A stretch of 16,831 nt of DNA from positions 1 through 16,831 of the forward strand of contig JBOIBN010000051.1 in assembly GCA_050739575.1 (NCBI GenBank), in the 5' to 3' direction. Below the pieces are notes generated by a model. It worked only from the letters and a program-made list of their open reading frames with translations. It had not been told where the DNA came from and did not search any database. Positions 1 to 7,437 of this stretch are shown piece by piece. The stretch is from JBOIBN01 sp050739575. GTDB lineage: Bacteria > Pseudomonadota > Gammaproteobacteria > JAKDMP01. Both the position numbers and the translations under genes were made by a program. Position 1 is the stretch's first letter. The number at the start of each line of letters is the position of its first letter.

Positions 1-438
1 ACACCTTATCCGCAACTTGTGCAGGGCGCAGCCGTATTCCGTGCGGCGGGTGCAGGCATGGTCACCGCCTTTGCCGCGCTCGCGCTCTTGCTTGCGGCCC
101 TCGGAGTTTTTGCCATCACCGCGTTCATCGCACGCACGCGCCTCGGTGAATACGGCATCCGTGCCGCGCTTGGTGCCGGTCCTTCGGCGCTGCTGCGGCT
201 CGGGTTCCGCGAAGCCGCGTGGTTGCTCGCGGTCGGCCTGCCGCTCGGTCTCGCGGGCGCCTATTTACTAGGCCGCGTGATCGCCAGCGCACTCTATCAG
301 ACGCCCGTATTCGACGCGGGCCTTTACGTGGCGGGCATCGTCATCATCGCCGCCGTCGTATTCGCCGCCGCTTGGGGACCTGCCCGCCGCGCCGCACGCG
401 CACCGATCCGCGATCTTGTCGGAAGCGCTACCCAATGA
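1..438 (+). CDS. MacB/FtsX-type ABC permease, C-terminal fragment (cut by window start)
   Basis: The reading frame is open from base 1 and stops at TGA 436-438, so only the last 145 residues are visible. They match the final FtsX domain of MacB-like permeases: a transmembrane helix at about residues 21-45, a cytoplasmic loop with the family's ALGA signature (RAALGAGPSALLRLG), and two more hydrophobic helices ending in the basic tail WGPARRAARAPIRDL. Family members work with an ABC ATPase in the inner membrane, usually moving substrates or lipoproteins in the periplasm rather than importing. The stop lies ten bases before the likely GTG start of the next permease, so the two are probably co-translated. 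The true start, the periplasmic domain and any partner ATPase lie outside the window. The domain call is firm; the substrate is unknown. Confidence 0.85.
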   Translation, partial: TPYPQLVQGAAVFRAAGAGMVTAFAALALLLAALGVFAITAFIARTRLGEYGIRAALGAGPSALLRLGFREAAWLLAVGLPLGLAGAYLLGRVIASALYQTPVFDAGLYVAGIVIIAAVVFAAAWGPARRAARAPIRDLVGSATQ

Positions 439-448
439 GGAAAATCCG

Positions 449-2869
449 GTGCAGATAATTCAACGTTTCTTTACGCGCTTCAAACGGGAACCCGCGTTCG
501 CGGCGATTTTTGTGATTACGCTCGCGTTCGGCGTGGGCGCGAACGCGGCGCTGTTCAGTGCGCTGCGCGGCTATTTTCTTGCGCCGCTGCCCTATCCCGA
601 TGCGGGTCGGCTCATCGTTATTGATCAGGGCATACAGGGCGCGCGACAAATCTCGACCTCAACTTACGATTATCTGCGTCGCAATGCGCGCAGCATTTCC
701 GCCGGCGGGCTTTCGCATGAAGCGGGCGGAATTCTAACTATCGGGAACAGTCAGGCGAAAAAGGTACGACTGGATGCGGTGACGGCTTCCTGGTTCAAGA
801 CACTAGGCGTGAAACCGTTTCTGGGCCGAACCTTCGGGCCGAACGCCGATAAACCCGACGGGCCGCACGAGGTCGTGCTGACTTACCGCTTCTGGCAGGA
901 TGCGATGCACGGCGATCCGAACGTCGTCGGCAAGACCCTCAATATCAATGCCGCGGCGCATACGGTTGTTGGCGTGATGCCGCGTGGATTTTACTTTCCG
1001 ACCCAGAACGTAAAATTTTGGGTGCCGTTCACAATTAGCCCGACCAAGCTGGGGCCCGATGCGATCTTCGACATGAGCGGCTGGCGCTTTGTCGCACGGT
1101 TGCATCGGAGCATAAGTCTGAATGCTGCGACGCAGGAATTGAACGCGCTCGCGCAGCGGCAGCTCAAATTGACGTCGCCGGATGTACAAGCCAACGCTGA
1201 AAAGAATCACTATCACATTGCAGCCAAATCGCTTCGCGATTCGTTGATCGGATCGGCCGGAACCCGTCTGCTCTTGATCGAGCTGGCCGCAGCGTTGCTC
1301 TTGCTGCTGACCGCAGCAATTCTCGCCAACCTGGTAACGGTGCGTACCCTGGCGCACCGACATGAGGCGGCGCTACGTATGGCGCTCGGTGCAAGCCGGT
1401 TCGCGCTGTGGCGCGCAGCACTTGCCGAAGTTCTGCCGTTGGGCTTTATCGGCGGCGTGCTTGCGGTCGGCCTCGCCTGGTGGGGAACGACGCTTATCGC
1501 CCGCTATAACATCGGTACCGGCGGCACGGCATTTTCCATCGTACCCGATGCCTGGGTCGTCGTGTTCAGCCTTGCCCTGGGCTGCGTGGTCGGGGCCATT
1601 GCGGCCTTGCCCGCGGCTTTCACTTCCCGCAAGCGTTTACTTGCACGATTGAGCGAAGGCGGTCGCGGCGGCGTGGGCCGGCGCGCCCGGCTCGCCCAGC
1701 GTGGGTTGTCCGTTGCACAGATCGCGCTCGGCGTTGCGCTGATGATCAACGCCGCGTTGCTCGGCCTGGCCTTCAAAAGCGCCTCCTCGCATCCGATCGG
1801 AGTGAATGCAGCGCATCTGTTTATCGCCGATCTCGGCTTTCACGGCCCGCACTTTCATGACCAGAAATCGCAACTCGCCTTTTACAGCGAATTTGGCGAT
1901 GCGATGCGCGCGTTGCCGGGCATCGAAAGCGCGGGCGTTGCGAGCGAACTCCCCTTTGCGGGCGGTTTGGACAGCTACGGCGGCCTGGACGGTATTGGGG
2001 GTATTGAACCGCATGGCGTGAGTTCGGTCGTTGAGTTCGTGGACGGTCGCGCATTACACGCCTTGGGAACGCCACTTGTCCGCGGCCGGTTGATAGCCGC
2101 GACGGACGTTCATGCGAAAGCCAACGTGGCGGTCATAGACGCGATACTTGCACGGAAACTGTTCGGCACCACCGATGTGATTGGACGCGAGGTCAAGCTC
2201 AATCAGACTTATCGTGTGATCGGCGTGATCCGCCCCGTGCGTTGGCGAGCACACGCGAGCGGCGGTAGCGCGGGCACGATGTGGCTGCCGCATTCGATCG
2301 CGCCCGCGGATTCCACCTTCTACGCCGGTCCGACTATGGATCTGGCTGTGCGCAGCAGTTTACCGCTGGCAACGGTAAAGCATGAACTCGAAACCACACT
2401 GCACAAGCTCGCGCCGAACCAAGCATTCAGCTTCGTCGAATCCATGCACGATCTGAAGAAGCGCGCCTATCATGACGATCAAGCGCTGCCGGTGTTGTTC
2501 GGCCTGTTCAGCCTGCTGGCGCTCGTGCTCGCCGCCGTCGGCACCTACGGCACGGTGGCTTATCTGATTCGTTTACGCATGGGCGAATTCGCCGTGCGCC
2601 AGGCGCTCGGCGCGACGCCGGGACGCATCGGCCTGTTGGCCTTGACGCAGGGCATCGTGCTTGCCGCGTTCGGCATCATGCTTGGTGTCGTCGCCGGCTT
2701 CCTGCTTGCCCGCGCACTTTCGGGATTGATTACCGGCGCAGGCACGAGCACTGCACTCGCCTATGTCGCCGCGGCGCTGGTGATGGCACTTGCCGCGCTA
2801 GGCGCGACGGCCATCCCGGCGCTGCGCGCCCGCCGCGCCGATCTCCTCGCCCTGCTGCGCCCGCAATAA
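449..2869 (+). CDS. MacB/FtsX-type ABC transporter permease (duplicated-domain form)
   Basis: 806 residues from GTG 449. I prefer this to the in-frame TTG at 416 because a GAGGA ribosome site sits just upstream and the protein then starts right before its first helix, as in relatives. Order: helix 1 at about 16-40 with the signature LAFGVGANAALFSAL, followed by PLPYPDAGRL; MacB-like periplasmic domain to about 265 (TLGVKPFLGRTF, VVGVMPRGFYFP); first FtsX domain about 273-395 with ALGASR; a further helix near 425-445; a second periplasmic domain; and a second FtsX domain about 683-800 with ALGATPGRIG. MacB itself has one such unit and about 650 residues with its ATPase; this is the large double form without ATPase, as in the acidobacterial-type 'ADOP' permeases. 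The gene lies between two similar permeases, so the complex may be hetero-oligomeric. The substrate cannot be inferred. Confidence 0.9.
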   Translation: MQIIQRFFTRFKREPAFAAIFVITLAFGVGANAALFSALRGYFLAPLPYPDAGRLIVIDQGIQGARQISTSTYDYLRRNARSISAGGLSHEAGGILTIGNSQAKKVRLDAVTASWFKTLGVKPFLGRTFGPNADKPDGPHEVVLTYRFWQDAMHGDPNVVGKTLNINAAAHTVVGVMPRGFYFPTQNVKFWVPFTISPTKLGPDAIFDMSGWRFVARLHRSISLNAATQELNALAQRQLKLTSPDVQANAEKNHYHIAAKSLRDSLIGSAGTRLLLIELAAALLLLLTAAILANLVTVRTLAHRHEAALRMALGASRFALWRAALAEVLPLGFIGGVLAVGLAWWGTTLIARYNIGTGGTAFSIVPDAWVVVFSLALGCVVGAIAALPAAFTSRKRLLARLSEGGRGGVGRRARLAQRGLSVAQIALGVALMINAALLGLAFKSASSHPIGVNAAHLFIADLGFHGPHFHDQKSQLAFYSEFGDAMRALPGIESAGVASELPFAGGLDSYGGLDGIGGIEPHGVSSVVEFVDGRALHALGTPLVRGRLIAATDVHAKANVAVIDAILARKLFGTTDVIGREVKLNQTYRVIGVIRPVRWRAHASGGSAGTMWLPHSIAPADSTFYAGPTMDLAVRSSLPLATVKHELETTLHKLAPNQAFSFVESMHDLKKRAYHDDQALPVLFGLFSLLALVLAAVGTYGTVAYLIRLRMGEFAVRQALGATPGRIGLLALTQGIVLAAFGIMLGVVAGFLLARALSGLITGAGTSTALAYVAAALVMALAALGATAIPALRARRADLLALLRPQ

Positions 2870-2887
2870 TCTTCAGGAGAAATCAAT

Positions 2888-5374
2888 ATGTTTACAGCAA
2901 TTGAAAACGTGACCAGTGAATTCGGGCAGACGCTGCGTCGTCTGCTCCGCGAGTGGGGCTTTGTGGTGGCCTTCGTGTTGACGCTTGCGCTCGGGATCGG
3001 CGCGAACGGCGCGGTGTTCACTGCGCTGAACGCCTATCTCTTGCGTCCGCTGCCTTATCCACACGCGGGACAACTATCCAATGCATATTTCGGGATGCAC
3101 GCCCTGCCGTTTCCAAAGGGCATTATCCAGGCGGCAGCTTACGAGCGCCTGCGCAAAACGCCGGGTGTCACCGCGAGCGGCCTCTTCGAGGGCAACGGCA
3201 CGGACGCCACGGGTGGCACGGCAACGGTGATCTCGAACGGCAAACCGAAAAGCGTGAGTGCGGTAAGCGTTACGTCATCGCTGTTCAAGACGCTCGGCGT
3301 TCAACCGCTGCTCGGGCGCTGGCTCGATCCGGCGAGCAATCGGCCCGGCGGTCCGAGCGAAGTGGTGGTGAGTTATCGCTTCTGGCAAAGCGCGTTCGGA
3401 GGCGAGCCCGACGCCATCGGCCAGCCGCTCAAGATAGACGGCAAACAGTACACGCTGGTCGGCGTGATGCCCAAGAGCTTTAATTTCCCCGACCGCTCTA
3501 CCATGCTGTGGCGTTCGCTGGTGCTGACACCGGGAATGTTGAATCTTTCTTCCGGCCTCGTTCAATTCAACTGGAACATGATCGTGCGCCGCGCACCCGG
3601 CGTTTCGCCGGCCGCTTTGAACACTGCACTCGATGTTCAACTCAAGCGGGTTCTTTCTCAGTTGCCGCCCACTCATAATTTCAGCATCAATAAGCCTTAC
3701 GTGGGACTCATCCCGCTGCGTAACTGGTTCGGCGGTGCGACCGGAGGCCGTTTGCTGCTCTTGCAGCTTGGCGCCGCTCTCTTACTGATTCTCGCCGCGG
3801 CTAATCTTGGCAACCTGGCGCTCGTGCGCACGTTGCGCCGCCGACACGAATTGGGACTGCGGTTGGCGCTTGGTGCAAGCCGACTTGCACTACTGCGGCT
3901 GGCACTGGCCGAAACTCTACCTTTGGGAATCGCCGCCGCGATCGTGGGCTGGTTTCTTTCTCGATTCGGCGCGACGGCGCTTGCGCACTTCGGCGTCGCT
4001 TCCGGTCAAACCGCTTTCACGATCGGCGCCGGTGGCAGCGCAGCCCTCTTTGGCGTCCTGCTCTCGCTCGCGGTCGCATTCATAGCTCTGAGTGCGCCCC
4101 TGGTCCTGGTACGCTCGCATCACCTCACGGCTTTGCTCCAGTCCGGCGGTGGCAGGGGCGCCGCGGGTGGACGCGGCTCGCGAGGCACGCGCAAGGGACT
4201 CAGCATGGTGCAGATTGCGCTTGCCGTCGCACTTTTAAGCGCTTCGGCACTGGTGGGTCTTTCATTGCACAGAATGCTCAATCAGAACCCGGGCTTCAAA
4301 CCGAATGGTTTAACGGTGGCAACCGTGAAACTCGCCGGACCTGCTTATAAAAGCTACGGACAGGTTGCGGGCGCCTGGCGTGCTACGCAAAGCGCCGTTG
4401 CCGCGCTGCCCGGCGTGCGTGCGGCCGGGCTTGGTTTCGGCGTGCCCTTTACCGGCGGTTCGCCCGGTGGCGCCTTTGCAGTTGCCGATAACGGGAATCC
4501 GACAAGTCACCAAAACGCCTACACCATTTCCATTCTGGTGGCCGGAGCGCACTTGCTGGGTAGTCTGGATGTACATCTCTTGCACGGCCGCTTGCTGAAC
4601 GAGGCCGACGTGCAAGACGACGCGCATGTCGTGGTATTGGATGCCGCCTCCGCGCAGGCGATGTTCGGCACCGCTAATGTCGTCGGTCGGCGCATTCAAA
4701 GCCACAGCACGACGTGGCGCATCGTCGGCGTGATAGCGGCTCTCAAAACCAATTTTGCTTTCAATGCTTCCAGCAATTCTCCGGGTCTGGTCATCATGCC
4801 CGCGACGAAAACGGTTTTCGGAAGTTGGCTGGGGCCAACGGTCAATATCGTATTGCGCTCGTCGTTACCCACGCGAACGGTGATGGGAGAACTTGACTCG
4901 ACGCTGGCGAAGGTACTGCCGGAGCAAAGCATCACGCAAGCCGCCTCGATGCACTCACTCATTGCCGATTCGGCGCAAGGCACGTCTGCGCTCGCGACCT
5001 TGCTGATCGCCTTCGGTCTGCTCGCCTTCGTGCTCGCGAGCGTTGGCACCTACGGCGTGGTCACATATCTCACCCGGCTGCGTCAACGCGAGTTCGCGGT
5101 CCGCCTCGTGCTCGGTGCACGACCGGGGCAGATCGAATGGCTGGTGCTGGGTCAGGGCATTGCGCTATGGGCAGCCGGTGCGGTGTTCGGAGTCGGACTC
5201 GCGCTTTTGTTCGGGCGTTTCCTGCGCAGCCAGTTATACGGCGTGAGCCTGCTCTCGCCCGCCGCCTATATGGTGCCCGCGCTCGTGCTCGGCCTCGTGG
5301 TGGTGCTCGCTTCCTGGCTGCCCGCCCGGCGGATGCGGCGCACCGCACTCGCCGAAACCCTGAATCCGCAGTAA
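2888..5374 (+). CDS. MacB/FtsX-type ABC transporter permease (duplicated-domain form), paralogue of the preceding gene
   Basis: 828 residues from ATG 2888, with AGGAGA at 2875-2880 as ribosome site, 18 bases after the previous stop. The architecture repeats that of the gene before it: helix 1 at about 23-46 (LALGIGANGAVFTALNAYLL, then PLPYP), periplasmic MacB-like domain (LFKTLGVQPLLGRWL, YTLVGVMPKSFNFP), first FtsX domain about 288-410 (LRLALGASRLALLRLALAE), helix near 440-460, second periplasmic domain with VVGRRIQ and WRIVGVI, and last FtsX domain about 700-820 (AVRLVLGARPGQIEWL). Shared blocks across the whole length indicate tandem duplication rather than a split gene. Inner-membrane location is expected. 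No ATPase follows; the next gene is a toxin-antitoxin pair, so this is the last permease of the run. Confidence 0.9.
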   Translation: MFTAIENVTSEFGQTLRRLLREWGFVVAFVLTLALGIGANGAVFTALNAYLLRPLPYPHAGQLSNAYFGMHALPFPKGIIQAAAYERLRKTPGVTASGLFEGNGTDATGGTATVISNGKPKSVSAVSVTSSLFKTLGVQPLLGRWLDPASNRPGGPSEVVVSYRFWQSAFGGEPDAIGQPLKIDGKQYTLVGVMPKSFNFPDRSTMLWRSLVLTPGMLNLSSGLVQFNWNMIVRRAPGVSPAALNTALDVQLKRVLSQLPPTHNFSINKPYVGLIPLRNWFGGATGGRLLLLQLGAALLLILAAANLGNLALVRTLRRRHELGLRLALGASRLALLRLALAETLPLGIAAAIVGWFLSRFGATALAHFGVASGQTAFTIGAGGSAALFGVLLSLAVAFIALSAPLVLVRSHHLTALLQSGGGRGAAGGRGSRGTRKGLSMVQIALAVALLSASALVGLSLHRMLNQNPGFKPNGLTVATVKLAGPAYKSYGQVAGAWRATQSAVAALPGVRAAGLGFGVPFTGGSPGGAFAVADNGNPTSHQNAYTISILVAGAHLLGSLDVHLLHGRLLNEADVQDDAHVVVLDAASAQAMFGTANVVGRRIQSHSTTWRIVGVIAALKTNFAFNASSNSPGLVIMPATKTVFGSWLGPTVNIVLRSSLPTRTVMGELDSTLAKVLPEQSITQAASMHSLIADSAQGTSALATLLIAFGLLAFVLASVGTYGVVTYLTRLRQREFAVRLVLGARPGQIEWLVLGQGIALWAAGAVFGVGLALLFGRFLRSQLYGVSLLSPAAYMVPALVLGLVVVLASWLPARRMRRTALAETLNPQ

Positions 5375-5396
5375 GCCTGACAGCGAGGCCAAGGCA

Positions 5397-5427
5397 ACCA
5401 TTTCGGCACTATAATGGTGGAAACCAC
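5397..5427 (+). promoter_or_regulatory. Candidate promoter and operator of the toxin-antitoxin pair
   Basis: The 70-base gap before the antitoxin gene holds a perfect TATAAT at 5410-5415, about 30 bases upstream of the ATG. No good -35 lies at the standard distance. An inverted repeat ACCATT (5397-5402) / AATGGT (5413-5418) brackets the -10 box, and a second one, GTGG-AAA-CCAC, covers 5417-5427. Ribbon-helix-helix antitoxins normally repress their own promoter by binding such repeats, so this is a plausible autoregulatory operator. The assignment is inference from position and symmetry. Confidence 0.5.
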
Positions 5428-5444
5428 AGCCGTGAGCTTTCGAC

Positions 5445-5684
5445 ATGCCCAGCATCACTGTGAAAAACCTGCCCGAACCGCTGTATCGAACGCTCAAGCA
5501 ACAGGCGCAACGACGGCACCGCAGCCTGAACGGCGAAATCGTCGCGACGCTCGAAGAAGCCCTGCATGCACGCGGGAGACACCAAGTGGAGGAATTGTTG
5601 AAGGAACTCGAAGGCTTCCATGCCCGCATGGGCCAAGTTCCCATCATTGAAATCGGACGATTACGCCGGGAAGGCCGTCCGTGA
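5445..5684 (+). CDS. vapB: FitA-like ribbon-helix-helix antitoxin of a type II (VapBC-class) system
   Basis: 79 residues. The first 40 form a ribbon-helix-helix fold of the FitA/Arc type: beta strand SITVKNLP, then helix LYRTLKQQAQRRHRSLNG and helix EIVATLEEALHARG. The typical 'RSLNGEI' turn is present. The charged C-terminal half (VEELLKELEGFHARMG) would be the arm that wraps and blocks the partner toxin. The protein is expected to bind DNA as a dimer and repress its own promoter alone or with the toxin. The start ATG has no strong ribosome site. Its TGA stop overlaps the GTG start of the PIN gene by the shared GTGA at 5681-5684, the usual coupling for this family. The family call is firm; the exact subgroup name is less so. 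Confidence 0.85.
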   Translation: MPSITVKNLPEPLYRTLKQQAQRRHRSLNGEIVATLEEALHARGRHQVEELLKELEGFHARMGQVPIIEIGRLRREGRP

Positions 5685-6097
5685 TCGTGGTGGATACCAA
5701 CATCATCGCCTATGCCTGGTTGAAGACGGCGCAAAGCCGTGATGCGTTGCTTTTACTCGAACGCGAACCGGAATGGCACACTCCGCTGTTGTGGCGCTCG
5801 GAGTTTCGCAATGTGATTCTCGGCGAGGTTCGCCAAAACCGGCTGGATCAATCCGTTGCCGGCGACGTGATGCGAAGCGCTGAGCAGTGGTTTGAAGATT
5901 GCGAGCATTTACCGAGTTCTGAATTAGTGTTTCAATTGGCGCTGGACAGCGGCTGCACCGCATACGATTGCGAATTCATGGCCGTGGCCGAACAACTTCA
6001 TGCCCCACTGGTTACCGCCGATCGCGCACTGCTCAAGGCTTTTCCACGGCGAACGCGGACTCTGAAAGCGGCCTGCGAGATGCCGGTCGGACGATGA
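5681..6097 (+). CDS. vapC: PIN-domain ribonuclease toxin (VapC family)
   Basis: 138 residues from a GTG start that overlaps the antitoxin stop. The PIN-domain acidic residues are all visible: D5 in IVVDTNIIAY, E41 in RSEFRN, D96 in TAYDCEF and D114 in VTADRALL. They hold the Mg2+ or Mn2+ used to cut RNA; characterised VapC toxins cleave initiator tRNA or the rRNA sarcin-ricin loop, but the target here is unknown. Length is normal for the family and nothing suggests inactivation. Unusually, the TGA stop overlaps the ATG of the response regulator that follows (ATGA, 6094-6097), so the toxin is coupled to a gene outside its own module. The last residues after LKAFPRR are poorly conserved in this family and may have adapted to that junction. 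Confidence 0.88.
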   Translation: MIVVDTNIIAYAWLKTAQSRDALLLLEREPEWHTPLLWRSEFRNVILGEVRQNRLDQSVAGDVMRSAEQWFEDCEHLPSSELVFQLALDSGCTAYDCEFMAVAEQLHAPLVTADRALLKAFPRRTRTLKAACEMPVGR

Positions 6098-7437
6098 GCG
6101 AATCCTGCGTTCTGATTGCCGACGACCAGGCCGACGTGCGCGAAGCACTCGGCCTGCTGCTGAGGGGCGAGGGTTACGCGATCGAGACCGCGGCCTCGCC
6201 GGCGGAGGTGCGCGCCGCGCTCGCGCGGCGGCGCTACGACGCGATGTTCCTCGATCTGAATTTTCAGACCGATACCACGTCCGGTCGCGAGGGCCTGGCG
6301 CTTCTTGCCGAAGCCCGCGAACGCGATCCGGCGTTGCCGGTGATCGTGCTCACCGGTTGGGCGAGCGTGAACGTCGTGGTGGCGGCGATGCAGGCGGGCG
6401 CGCAGGATTTCCTGGAAAAGCCTTGGGAGAATGCGCGGGTACTCACGGTATTGAAAAACCAGTTGGCACTCGCCGATGCACGCGCCGACAACCGGCGCCT
6501 GCTGGCGGAAGTCGAGCCCGCCGAGGAAGGCGGCATTGTCTTTCGTTCGGCGGCGATGCGCGAAGTCATGGCGACCGTGGACAAGGTGGCCAGCGCCGAC
6601 GTCGCGGTGCTGCTCAGCGGCGAGAGCGGCACCGGCAAGGGACTCGTCGCACGAGTCATTCATGAACGTTCGCGCCGGACCGACGGACCCTTCGTGCATG
6701 TGAATCTCGGCGCCCTGCCGGAAACGCTGGCCGAGAGTGAACTCTTCGGCCACGCGAAGGGCGCGTTTACCGATGCGCGCGCCGACAAGCCGGGACGCTT
6801 CGAACTCGCCGACGGCGGCACGCTGTTTCTGGACGAGATCGCGAACGCGACCGCCGCGACCCAGGCGCGTCTGCTGACCGCGCTGGAAAGCGGACAGGTG
6901 GAACGGCTAGGCGCAACGCGGCCGCGGCCGGTGGACGTGCGCCTGATCTCCGCCAGCAACGCAGATCTCCCCGCACGCATCAAGGTCGATGCGTTTCGCA
7001 GGGATCTTTATTTCCGCCTGAACACGGTCGAGATCCGACTGCCGTCTCTGCGCGAACGCGCAGAAGACATCCCGGCGCTCGCCGCGCATTATCTCGCTCG
7101 TTTCGCACAGCGGCACGACAAGCAACTCGAAGGCTTCGGCCGCGCGGCGGAATCGGCGCTGCTTGCCTACGACTGGCCGGGCAACGTGCGCGAACTCGCG
7201 CACGTGATCGAGCGCGCCGTGCTACTTGCGGCCGGCGAGCGCATCGAGCCGGGCGACCTCCGGCTGCCGGGGGCGAGCGAGGCGACGCCGTTCGAAGCGA
7301 TGAGTCTCGAGCAGGCGGAGCGCTACTTGTTGCAGAAGGCCCTGGAGCGCAACCGGGGCGATGCAGCGGCGGCGGCGCGTCAACTCGGCGTTTCGCGCAG
7401 TGCCTTCTACCGCCGGCTCTCCAAACTTAAACAATGA
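6094..7437 (+). CDS. Sigma-54-type AAA+ response regulator (NtrC/NtrX-like)
   Basis: 447 residues from ATG 6094, chosen because the receiver domain begins at once (VLIADDQADVREAL); the frame is open further upstream but that part overlaps the toxin gene. Receiver domain 1-120: acidic pair D10/D11, phospho-acceptor D54 in MFLDLNF, T87 and K109. AAA+ domain about 155-375: Walker A GESGTGKG, Walker B GGTLFLDEIA, and arginine-rich LPSLRERAEDIP. Fis-type helix-turn-helix at the end (AAAARQLGVSRSAFYRRL). Such proteins are phosphorylated by a partner kinase and drive sigma-54 RNA polymerase from upstream sites. The sigma-contacting loop reads GAFTDA instead of the canonical GAFTGA. The gene overlaps the kinase gene by ATGA, so they are surely partners. 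The likely target is the neighbouring permease operon, by context only. Confidence 0.9.
   Translation: MSESCVLIADDQADVREALGLLLRGEGYAIETAASPAEVRAALARRRYDAMFLDLNFQTDTTSGREGLALLAEARERDPALPVIVLTGWASVNVVVAAMQAGAQDFLEKPWENARVLTVLKNQLALADARADNRRLLAEVEPAEEGGIVFRSAAMREVMATVDKVASADVAVLLSGESGTGKGLVARVIHERSRRTDGPFVHVNLGALPETLAESELFGHAKGAFTDARADKPGRFELADGGTLFLDEIANATAATQARLLTALESGQVERLGATRPRPVDVRLISASNADLPARIKVDAFRRDLYFRLNTVEIRLPSLRERAEDIPALAAHYLARFAQRHDKQLEGFGRAAESALLAYDWPGNVRELAHVIERAVLLAAGERIEPGDLRLPGASEATPFEAMSLEQAERYLLQKALERNRGDAAAAARQLGVSRSAFYRRLSKLKQ

Noticed and set aside
2780..2800. TGGCAC elements inside permease and regulator genes as sigma-54 promoters
   Set aside because: None has TTGC at the required five-base spacing; all lie within coding sequence.
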